From: Halovenus carboxidivorans
Lineage (GTDB): Archaea; Halobacteriota; Halobacteria; Halobacteriales; Haloarculaceae
Length of the DNA stretch: 64,000 nucleotides
Reading direction: 5' to 3'
NCBI RefSeq assembly: GCF_009831575.1
Contig: NZ_WUUT01000005.1
Coordinates: forward strand, 248,001 to 312,000
Positions 17,101 through 24,135 of this stretch are shown piece by piece. The notes below the pieces were generated by a model. That model saw only the letters and a program-made list of their open reading frames with translations. It did not search any database and was not told the DNA's origin. How positions within the stretch are numbered: position 1 is the stretch's first letter; the number at the start of each line of letters is the position of its first letter. The position numbers and the translations under genes were made by a program.

Positions 17101-17886
17101 GTGACGAACGACAACGAGGACGTTCAGCTGTCGCTTGTCCAGCTGGACAACTACGGTCCGTGGACGGTGACGCCGTCGCCACGGCGGGAAACTGATCTGC
17201 AGTCTCTGCAAGCTCACCTGTACGCTGATTTTGCGGACTTCGTGGGCCGCGAAGACGGCTACGCCTTCTTCGATCGGTTCGACAACATCATCGGTGTCAC
17301 GAACGGCATCGACCGGCGAACCCACGAGCGGTTCCAGGAACACGTCCGCAACCGGTATCCGGTGACCGCGAGCATCGGCATCGGTGCGGCGCCGACGCCG
17401 GTCGCGGCGCTGGGCAGGGCCACCGAACAGCTCCAAGACGCCGGCAGCGCTCAGGACCCGAACAGAACCGAGATTCTCGCCGCCGACGGGACGGTCGCGC
17501 CCGGCGAGGGCGAGGTGACGATTGCGCACTTCGACATCGTCGACGTGACCGGCACCTACACGGACAGCGAACACGCCGCGCGAACGACGCTCGACGTGCG
17601 CCGCGCGACCCTCGAACTCGCCGAGTACATGCAGACCGAACACGACAGCATCGCCCGCTTCGTCGGCGGTGACAACATCATCGCAGTCTGCCCACACCTC
17701 TCCGAAGACTGCTTCGACGAGGCCCGAGACGCCGTCCGCGAGCGGGCGGACATCGAGCTACAGGTCGGAGTCGGCCGGGGACTGACCGCGCACGACGCCG
17801 GCTATCGGGCCAAACTCGCTCTGGAGGAGTGTCGGGAGAACGGCCACCGCGTCCACCAGATCACGACCCAGGTCGCGACGGACTGA
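17101..17886 (+). CDS. gch3: GTP cyclohydrolase III (archaeal)
   Basis: Archaeal GTP cyclohydrolase III opens GTP to 2-amino-5-formylamino-6-ribosylamino-4-pyrimidinone phosphate, the entry to riboflavin and deazaflavin (F420) synthesis. The 261-residue protein matches the family from the start: LVQLDNYGPWTVTPSPRRE, the repeated ferredoxin-like/GGDEF-related halves each with a metal-loop segment (FDRFDNIIGVTNG and FVGGDNIIAVCPHL), and SIGIGAAPTPVAAL. The two-fold repeat is visible. GTG at 17101 is preferred over the ATG at 17056 because of the TATA box between them. The gene stands alone. Confidence 0.92.
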   Translation: MTNDNEDVQLSLVQLDNYGPWTVTPSPRRETDLQSLQAHLYADFADFVGREDGYAFFDRFDNIIGVTNGIDRRTHERFQEHVRNRYPVTASIGIGAAPTPVAALGRATEQLQDAGSAQDPNRTEILAADGTVAPGEGEVTIAHFDIVDVTGTYTDSEHAARTTLDVRRATLELAEYMQTEHDSIARFVGGDNIIAVCPHLSEDCFDEARDAVRERADIELQVGVGRGLTAHDAGYRAKLALEECRENGHRVHQITTQVATD

Positions 17887-17957
17887 GGCCGACCCCGCCA
17901 CGGTTGACGGCAGAGCCCATCCGAACCGTTTTGCGCCGCCCGTGCCGAACGGCAGAC

Positions 17958-19178
17958 ATGACAGAGGTTCCACTCGGGGAGAAATCGATTACCGTCGGGT
18001 TACCCTCGTGTGAGGTAACGACGGCCGTCCCCGACGGCGGCGAGTCCGTCGACGTCGAATCGGCCGCGGAGAGGGCCATGCGTGACCCGCTCGGAGATCC
18101 GTTAGCACCGCAGGTCGACGCCGAGGATTCGGTCGCGGTCGTCGTGACCGACGTGACCCGTGCCACACCCGACGATCTGTTGCTCGATAGCCTGCTCGCG
18201 GAGTTGGAAGACGGTGGCGTGGCCCGCGAGCAGGTGACCGTCGTGGTCGGACTGGGCCTGCACCGGCCGCTGACTGGGGAGGAACTCGACGAGGCGCTGG
18301 GTGAGCACGCCGATCTCGCGGTCAACCACGACCCGGACCGGACCCGAACGGTCGGGACCGTCGAGGGCTGTCCGATCGATATCTTCGAGCCAGTCGCGGA
18401 CGCAGACGTGATCTGCTCGACGGGAATGGTCGAACCCCACCAGTACGCCGGCTTCTCCGGCGGGGCGAAGACGGCGGTGATCGGAGCGGGCGGGGAGTCA
18501 CAGATCAGATACAGTCACGGCCCGGAGATGCTCGCGCGGGACGGCGTCCGCCTGGGTCGGATCGACGACAACCCCTTTCGAGGGTTTATCGACGACGCCG
18601 GCGACGCCGTCGGCGTCGACTTCTGTCTCAACGTCACGCACGGCCCGGCGGGGATCACGGGCGTAGCGGCGGGCGACCCGCGGCGGGTCGTCGAATCGCT
18701 CGCTGAGACGGCGAGAACGGCGCTATCGGTCGAACTGACCGAGGAGTACGACGCTGTCGTTGCTGGGATTGGAGCCCCGAAGGACGCGAACCTCTACCAG
18801 GCGAGCCGCGCGGCCACGTACGTCGTCCTCGGGGCGAACGACCCGCTGCGAACCGGCGGACGTGTCGTCCTCCCAGCCCGGCTTCCGGAGGGCGCGGGCG
18901 AGGGTCGCGGCGAACGGCGATTTCACGAGCGGCTCTCGACGGCGGAGAGCGCCGAATCGCTGTACGAGGAGCTTCGGACGGGCTACGAACCCGGGACACA
19001 GCGGGCGTTCGTCCTCGCGCGGGCGCTGCGCGACCACGAGGTGTGGGTGACACACAGCGAGTGCCCGGACCTCGTCGAGGACTGTCTCATGTCCGCCGAG
19101 GCGGAGGTTAGTGACGCAATCGACCCCGGCAGTGACGTGCTCGTGGTGCCGGACGCGCTGAACACGCTGCTCGTCTGA
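17958..19178 (+). CDS. LarA-like (DUF2088) nickel-pincer racemase family protein
   Basis: A 406-residue protein of the LarA family, whose founder is lactate racemase with a nickel-pincer nucleotide cofactor. Diagnostic pieces are VVVTDVTRATPD near the N-terminus, the glycine-rich VGLGLHRPLTGEE with its catalytic-type histidine, GMVEPHQYAGFSGGAKTAVIGAGG, and HGPEML. Homologues act on various 2-hydroxy acids, and many archaeal members have no known substrate. No larB, larC or larE is nearby, so cofactor supply is unexplained within the window. The ATG at 17958 is preceded by a GC-rich 70-nt gap. It ends 2 nt from the convergent ABC permease. Confidence 0.85.
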   Translation: MTEVPLGEKSITVGLPSCEVTTAVPDGGESVDVESAAERAMRDPLGDPLAPQVDAEDSVAVVVTDVTRATPDDLLLDSLLAELEDGGVAREQVTVVVGLGLHRPLTGEELDEALGEHADLAVNHDPDRTRTVGTVEGCPIDIFEPVADADVICSTGMVEPHQYAGFSGGAKTAVIGAGGESQIRYSHGPEMLARDGVRLGRIDDNPFRGFIDDAGDAVGVDFCLNVTHGPAGITGVAAGDPRRVVESLAETARTALSVELTEEYDAVVAGIGAPKDANLYQASRAATYVVLGANDPLRTGGRVVLPARLPEGAGEGRGERRFHERLSTAESAESLYEELRTGYEPGTQRAFVLARALRDHEVWVTHSECPDLVEDCLMSAEAEVSDAIDPGSDVLVVPDALNTLLV

Positions 19179-19180
19179 GG

Positions 19181-20584
19181 TCACCTCCGGAGTCGGTCGT
19201 GCCACCGACGGGGCGCTCGGACCGCGAGGACCGCGCCGACAGCGGCGGCGACGGCCGCGACCCCGACAGCGACGGCTGTCGAGGTCACCGGAGCGGTTCC
19301 GTGGGCCAGCGCGGCGACCAGAAGCGGGACCGAGACCAGCGCCAACGCCGCCCCGTAGACCGCGAACAGCGCCGTGTCGAACAGCAGTTCGTTGGCCGAA
19401 AAGCCGGTCAGATACGCCGTGACACCGAAGACGTAGAGGGCGACCAGCGGGAAGACGGCGATCCCCACGAGCAGATCCGCGGCCGGATACCGAAGGACGC
19501 CGGCCGCGAGGTATGCGGCTCCGAACGGTGCCGCACAGGCGTAAAACGCCAGCAGTTTCCCCCGAAACACCGCTTGTAGGCCGTCGGGATAGCGCAGGTA
19601 CTCCGCCGGGTCGTCCGCCTGTGTCACCCAGTTGTAGGTCGTGAACGTGCCGAGGCCGAGCAGCGTGCCGAAGGCGATACCGCCGGACGGATCGAGCGTC
19701 GTCGCGGCCGCGAGTCGGTCGAGCAACAGAAGTGCGACACCGAACAGGACGCCCAGCGAGAACCCGACTTTCCAGACCGAGCCGCTGGAGCGGGTCACTT
19801 CGAGCAGTGATCTGGCGGTGTGAACGTCCGTCGCCGAGCGGAGCCGTCGAAACCGGGACGGGTCGGTCCGGCGGAGCGCCCGACCCGAAGTCGGATCGAA
19901 CGACAGCGGGCCGGCGACGAGAACCACGGCCAGAGCGAGGAGGCCGGTCGCGGCGGTCCGGACCCCCGGGTCGACGAAGACACCGTAGGGGGTGAACTGA
20001 ACCATCACCGCGGGTTCGAGAACGACAGCGGCGACCAGAGCGGCAACGACAGCCACCAGCACGCCGCGGTTCTGCGTTGCGATGCCGGCCAGCGCCAGGC
20101 TGGTCCCGGTGCCGAGTGCGAAGGTTCCGGCGACGGTCAGCCACAGCAACGCCAGCGACGGCACTGTGAGCCCGCCCGTGAGAGCGACCGGGACGAAGCC
20201 GACGACCACCGGCGTCAAGAAAAAGCAGAGGTAGTAGACGATGTCCTTCCAGATGAACACGCCGAGCAGTCGTCGCCGGGAGACCGGCAGCGTCCGCGCC
20301 GAGAAGACGAGCAGGGTCACGTCGCCGAGGACATCTCGGAGCGCGTCGCGGCCGACCAGTCCGATGGTGCCGACCTGCAACCCGAAGAAGAAAACCAGCC
20401 CGTGCAGGCCGGCAGCGAGTGTCCCGACTGCGGTTCCCGTCAGCGCGAACAGAGACAGGCCGCCGCCGGCGAGAAGCGCAATCAGAACCGGGAAGGCCAG
20501 GAACCGCTCCCGGCCGAACAGTTCGGCGTGCAGGCGGTACTCCTCGATTAGCATCCGGGAGAACAGCCGGGTCGTCCGACTCAC
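19181..20584 (-). CDS. ABC-2 type transporter permease
   Basis: A 467-residue multispanning membrane protein with about ten to twelve hydrophobic stretches (for example PVLIALLAGGGLSLFALTG, GLVFFFGLQVGTIGLVG and LVALYVFGVTAYLTGF) separated by short Arg-rich loops, as in ABC-2 permeases of haloarchaea. It overlaps the ATPase gene by 4 nt, and the two must form one exporter. No substrate-binding protein is encoded nearby, so export of a small molecule or a lipid is more likely than import, but the substrate is unknown. Confidence 0.85.
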   Translation of the reverse strand: MSRTTRLFSRMLIEEYRLHAELFGRERFLAFPVLIALLAGGGLSLFALTGTAVGTLAAGLHGLVFFFGLQVGTIGLVGRDALRDVLGDVTLLVFSARTLPVSRRRLLGVFIWKDIVYYLCFFLTPVVVGFVPVALTGGLTVPSLALLWLTVAGTFALGTGTSLALAGIATQNRGVLVAVVAALVAAVVLEPAVMVQFTPYGVFVDPGVRTAATGLLALAVVLVAGPLSFDPTSGRALRRTDPSRFRRLRSATDVHTARSLLEVTRSSGSVWKVGFSLGVLFGVALLLLDRLAAATTLDPSGGIAFGTLLGLGTFTTYNWVTQADDPAEYLRYPDGLQAVFRGKLLAFYACAAPFGAAYLAAGVLRYPAADLLVGIAVFPLVALYVFGVTAYLTGFSANELLFDTALFAVYGAALALVSVPLLVAALAHGTAPVTSTAVAVGVAAVAAAVGAVLAVRAPRRWHDRLRR

Positions 20585-21297
20585 TGCGGCGACACCTCCC
20601 GGGCAACCTCGGTTTCGTAGGCGCTGAGCAACCCGTCGTCCATCGTCGCCGGATCGCGCTGTGTCCGGAGGCGGCCGTCAGCGATGATTCCGACCTCGGT
20701 ACAGAGCTGTTCGGCGACCTCGACGAAGTGTGTCGAGAGAAAGAGAGTGTTGCCGTCGGCACAGTACTCCCGGAGCGTCGCCTTCACCTCCGACTGCATC
20801 AGCGGGTCGAGATTGACGAGCGGTTCGTCGATGAAGGCCAGATCCGGCTCGTGGATGAACACCTGCGCGAGCATGACCCGCTGGCGTTCACCCTCCGAGA
20901 GATCGGAACTCATCGTGTCGAGGATGCCCCGGAAATCGAGGACGTCGGCCCACTCGGCGATCCGGTCGTCGATATCCGGAATCGAGCGTACGTCACCGAC
21001 GAACTCCAGGTACTCCCGGGGCGTGAGGAAACTCGGCGGATCCTCTCGTTCGGGCAGAATCCCGATCGATCTGCGGACCTCGATGGGCTCTGTCACCGGG
21101 TCGGTGCCGAGGACGCGAGCCTCGCCCGCCGTCGGCGTCCGCTGGCCGGTGAGAATCTCTATTGTCGTCGTCTTGCCGGAGCCGTTCGGGCCGAGCAGTC
21201 CGTAGAGTTCGCCCGCCTCGACCGTGAGGTCGAGTCCGTCCAGGGCCGCTACGTCGCCGTATTCCTTGCGCAACCCGTCGACCTCGATTGCGGCCAT
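20581..21297 (-). CDS. ABC-2 type transporter ATP-binding protein
   Basis: A 238-residue ATPase subunit with Walker A GLLGPNGSGKTTTIEIL, signature DLSEGERQRVMLAQ, Walker B LAFIDEPLVNLDP and the switch histidine in FLSTHFVE. The pattern (single domain, C-terminal helical tail) fits exporters of the DrrA/CcmA kind. The ATG at 21297 is chosen over an in-frame TTG nine bases earlier. It is translationally coupled to the downstream permease by a 4-nt overlap. Confidence 0.93.
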   Translation of the reverse strand: MAAIEVDGLRKEYGDVAALDGLDLTVEAGELYGLLGPNGSGKTTTIEILTGQRTPTAGEARVLGTDPVTEPIEVRRSIGILPEREDPPSFLTPREYLEFVGDVRSIPDIDDRIAEWADVLDFRGILDTMSSDLSEGERQRVMLAQVFIHEPDLAFIDEPLVNLDPLMQSEVKATLREYCADGNTLFLSTHFVEVAEQLCTEVGIIADGRLRTQRDPATMDDGLLSAYETEVAREVSPQ

Positions 21298-21387
21298 AGT
21301 CGGCAATCGGAACGGACCGAATTAAATCCCGGCCCCGTGGTCTCGGCGCTGGTCGTGCCCGCGGAGAGCCCGGCGACATCAGTACAA

Positions 21388-21394
21388 TTTTTAT
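21388..21394 (+). promoter_or_regulatory. TATA box for the 149-residue hypothetical gene
   Basis: TTTTTAT in an otherwise GC-rich 120-nt divergent gap, centred 27 nt before the GTG at 21418. The spacing fits a leaderless transcript and supports that start. Confidence 0.55.
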
Positions 21395-21417
21395 CGGAGC
21401 ATCGCAGAGATGGGAGT

Positions 21418-21864
21418 GTGAAAATCGGGAGCTTTCGCGGGCGGCCGTCGAAGGCACACATGCTGTGGACCCGCACAACCGACAGCGGCAAACCGATGAA
21501 GCGGTTCGACGACACTCACTTCAAGCGGTGGGTGAACCACTGCGGGTTCGATTTCGACACGCGCAAGCGGATCGACCACGACAGAGCAGACTCCTCGCGG
21601 ACCCAGTACCGGTGCGTGTTCAAGTGGGGGAAGACGAAACAGAAGCAGGTCGAAATCGCCGACAAGGAGGTCACTCTCGGCAGCCAGAAGGCCCCGATCA
21701 CGTTTATCGAAATCGACGAAGAGGGGCTCGCTCGCGTCAAAGTCGGCGATACCGAGAAGATTTACAACATCGTCGAGATGCGTCACGACGGCGCCGCCCT
21801 GCTGATCAAGACCGCCGGCGGCGAGAAGAAGAAACTCGACGGCAAGAAGCTCTCGGGCGGGTAG
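21418..21864 (+). CDS. uncharacterised basic haloarchaeal protein
   Basis: I do not recognise a named family. The 148-residue protein begins MKIGSFRGRPSKAHMLW and is unusual for a haloarchaeon in being Lys-rich, with paired basic patches (KRWVNHCGFDFDTRKR, KWGKTKQKQVEIADKE and GGEKKKLDGKKLSGG at the C-terminus). The middle (VTLGSQKAPITFIEIDEEG and RVKVGDTEKIYNIVEM) looks like a small beta-rich fold. The basic surface hints at nucleic-acid binding, which is inference. The GTG at 21418 is supported by the TATA box. It is divergent from the ABC exporter and 45 nt upstream of the thiol oxidoreductase gene. Confidence 0.75.
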   Translation: MKIGSFRGRPSKAHMLWTRTTDSGKPMKRFDDTHFKRWVNHCGFDFDTRKRIDHDRADSSRTQYRCVFKWGKTKQKQVEIADKEVTLGSQKAPITFIEIDEEGLARVKVGDTEKIYNIVEMRHDGAALLIKTAGGEKKKLDGKKLSGG

Positions 21865-21909
21865 CGTCGAGTCGTGACCCTCAATACGGTGGTCCGACAA
21901 CGCCTAGCT

Positions 21910-22578
21910 ATGATAACAGATGGACCCGACCGTCGGCCGGCGTCCCGACGGCGGTTTCTCGGAGCAGTCGCGGCGGGGACCGTCGCGCTCGCCGGCTGTA
22001 CTGGCAGCTCCGATCCCGGCACCAGCGGGTCGGGCGAGCAACGCGAGACACTGTCCGAACCGCCCGAGTGGCCGCCGGTCCTCGGTGACCCCGAGGCGGC
22101 AGTCACCCTCGAAGTGTTCGAGGATTTCAACTGCCCGCACTGCCAGGAGTACAGCACCGAGCAGTTCCCGGAGGTCAAATCGGAGTATCTCGACCCCGGC
22201 TCGATCCGGTACGAGCACCGAGACCTCCCGTTCATTCACGCGACCTCCTGGCAGGCGGCCAGCGCCGTCAGGGAGGTCTACCGGCTCTACGGCGGGGACG
22301 TGTTCTGGGAGTACAAATCCAAACTGATGGAAAGCGGCAGTCAGATCCGGAACAATGCGCCGGGAATCTTCGGAGAGATCGCGGCCCAGTTGAATCTCGA
22401 TTCGGAGGCCGTCCGGGAGGCGGCCGCGAACCGAGCGCACGACGAGAGAGTCCAAGCAGACCGATCACGGGCTGTCGAGTACGGCGTCGAAGCGACTCCC
22501 GGGTTCGTCGTGGACGGGAGCGTGATGAGTGGGCTCGCTGACGCCCGGAGTACCATCGACAGCAAACTCTCGGAGTAA
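21910..22578 (+). CDS. Tat lipoprotein, DsbA/thioredoxin-fold oxidoreductase
   Basis: A 222-residue exported thiol-disulfide protein. The N-terminus has a twin-arginine signal (SRRRFLGAVAAGTVALAGC) ending in a lipobox Cys, so the folded protein should be lipid-anchored on the outer face of the membrane. The domain is DsbA-like: VTLEVFEDFNCPHCQEYS with the CPHC active site, a helical insert, and the cis-proline loop VEATPGFVVDG. Such haloarchaeal proteins are thought to form or repair disulfides in exported proteins. The ATG at 21910 is fixed by the signal peptide. trm56 starts 3 nt after its stop, probably in the same transcript. Confidence 0.92.
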   Translation: MITDGPDRRPASRRRFLGAVAAGTVALAGCTGSSDPGTSGSGEQRETLSEPPEWPPVLGDPEAAVTLEVFEDFNCPHCQEYSTEQFPEVKSEYLDPGSIRYEHRDLPFIHATSWQAASAVREVYRLYGGDVFWEYKSKLMESGSQIRNNAPGIFGEIAAQLNLDSEAVREAAANRAHDERVQADRSRAVEYGVEATPGFVVDGSVMSGLADARSTIDSKLSE

Positions 22579-22581
22579 CTC

Positions 22582-23115
22582 ATGCAGGACAGACCACCCG
22601 TGACTGTCCTGCGACTGGGACATCGCCCGGGGCGCGACGAGCGCATGACCACCCACGTCGGACTCACCGCCCGGGCGCTCGGTGCCGACCGAGTCGTGTT
22701 GGCCAACGACGGAGCGAGCCGTCGCGATACCATCGAAGACATCACGGACCGCTTCGGCGGCCCCTTCGCCGTGGAGGAGACAGAACGGCCGATCGACAGG
22801 ATCGAGGCGTTCGACGGCGTCGTCGTCCATCTGACGATGTACGGCCTTCCGGTGCAGGACGTGGAGGCGGAGATTCGGGACGCCCACGAGACCGATCCGG
22901 TGCTCGTCGTCGTCGGCGCGGAGAAGGTGCCGTGGGACGTCTACGAGCACGCGGAGTACAACGTCGGGGTCACGAACCAGCCACACTCGGAGGTGGCCTC
23001 TCTCGCGGTCTTTCTCGACCGACTGTTCGAGGGGGCGGAACTGGACCGGGAATGGGAGGACGCCGAGCGCCGGGTCGTCCCGCAGGAGGCCGGCAAACGC
23101 GTCGACGAGACGTGA
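22582..23115 (+). CDS. trm56: tRNA (cytidine(56)-2'-O)-methyltransferase Trm56
   Basis: Trm56 is the archaeal SPOUT-class enzyme that methylates the ribose of C56 in the tRNA T-loop using S-adenosylmethionine. The 177 residues match the family: VLRLGHRPGRDERMTTHVGL at the N-terminus, the knot-forming VHLTMYGLPVQD, and VVVGAEKVPWDVYEHAEYN followed by VTNQPHSEVASLAVFLDR. Length is typical. ATG at 22582, 3 nt after the lipoprotein stop; it converges on the dioxygenase gene with 1 nt between stops. Confidence 0.95.
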   Translation: MQDRPPVTVLRLGHRPGRDERMTTHVGLTARALGADRVVLANDGASRRDTIEDITDRFGGPFAVEETERPIDRIEAFDGVVVHLTMYGLPVQDVEAEIRDAHETDPVLVVVGAEKVPWDVYEHAEYNVGVTNQPHSEVASLAVFLDRLFEGAELDREWEDAERRVVPQEAGKRVDET

Positions 23116-23116
23116 G

Positions 23117-24088
23117 CTACCGCTCGGCGGTCGGAATCTCGATTGGCGTGAGATTGGCTTCGATCTGGTCCCGCTGGGCCTCGAACTCGCCCGGGAGGAC
23201 GAGCCGTTCACCGAGCGCGTCGAGGGGTTCGTCGCTGTCGTACCCGGGGCCGTTCGTCGCCAACTCGAAGAGGATGCCCGCGTGCTCCCGGAAGTACACC
23301 GAACGGAACCAGTGGCGGTCGATCTGCGAAGTCGGGTTCAGCCCCTCCTTGCGAACCGCCGCCCGCATCGCGTCCTGATCCTCGTCGGTCGGCGTCTGGA
23401 ACGCGACGTGGTGGACCGTGCCGTGGCCCTGTCGACCCCCTTCGATGGTCGGGACGACGTCGACGTACTTGCCCACGTGACCCGTCGCAGCGAAGCGGGT
23501 TCGCTCCTCGCCCGCGTCGGCGTCGGTCTGTTCGGTTCCGGTCTCTTCGAGCCCCATCGTTTCGAGCAGTTCCTGTGTCGGAATCGGATCGGCCACCCAC
23601 AGCGTCACCGAGTGAAAGCCGCGGATGGCGTGCTCCTCGGGGACGAACTCGGTCCACGGGTCGGTCGGGTCGTCGTCCGGAATCTCCGTCTCGACCAGTT
23701 CGACCGGAAGCCCGTCGGGGTCGCTGAAGGGGAGCACGGTCTCCCCGAACCGTTCGAGTCGGTCGTCGTACTCGACGCCGTACTCCTCGAAGCGGTCCTC
23801 CCAGAAGTCGAGACTTCCCGGTGGAACGCGGAAGGCGGTTCGGGAGACCTGCCCGGAGCCGACCTTGCCGGCGCTGAGGTCCTCCCACGGGAAGAAGGTC
23901 ATACTCGTTCCCGGTGTGCCCTCGCTGTCGGCGTAGAAGAAGTGGTACGTTCCGGGGTCGTCCTGGTTGATCGACCGCTTGACGAGTCGAAGCCCGAGCG
24001 TCTCCACCCAGAAGTCGATGTTCGCCTGCGGGTCGCCTGCGACGCAGGTGACGTGGTGAATGCCCGGTGTCGGTGACGGATCTGCCAT
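23117..24088 (-). CDS. VOC-family ring-cleaving dioxygenase
   Basis: A 323-residue two-domain glyoxalase/bleomycin-resistance (VOC) protein of the type annotated as ring-cleaving dioxygenase. The first module begins GIHHVTCVAGDPQANIDFWV and the second begins IRGFHSVTLWVADP. Each supplies a His at the start and a Glu at the end (GILFELATNGPGY), which could form the metal site. Haloarchaeal members are poorly characterised; catechol-type cleavage is assumed by homology. The ATG at 24088 is used; the longer upstream frame belongs to the opposite reading of the next gene. Alone in its transcript. Confidence 0.87.
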   Translation of the reverse strand: MADPSPTPGIHHVTCVAGDPQANIDFWVETLGLRLVKRSINQDDPGTYHFFYADSEGTPGTSMTFFPWEDLSAGKVGSGQVSRTAFRVPPGSLDFWEDRFEEYGVEYDDRLERFGETVLPFSDPDGLPVELVETEIPDDDPTDPWTEFVPEEHAIRGFHSVTLWVADPIPTQELLETMGLEETGTEQTDADAGEERTRFAATGHVGKYVDVVPTIEGGRQGHGTVHHVAFQTPTDEDQDAMRAAVRKEGLNPTSQIDRHWFRSVYFREHAGILFELATNGPGYDSDEPLDALGERLVLPGEFEAQRDQIEANLTPIEIPTAER

Positions 24089-24135
24089 ACCACAAGTAGG
24101 GGCCGAGCCTACTTCAGTCTCCGCTGACACGGATG

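Noticed and set aside
14564-17182. 872-residue minus-strand open frame opposite the P-type ATPase
   Set aside because: It is rich in Arg, Asp and His in the pattern produced by reading haloarchaeal coding DNA backwards, and shows no domain. The plus-strand ATPase explains the DNA fully.
18723-20762. 679-residue minus-strand open frame across the LarA-like gene, ABC permease and start of the ABC ATPase
   Set aside because: It shadows genes on both strands, has Arg-rich low-complexity content and matches no family.
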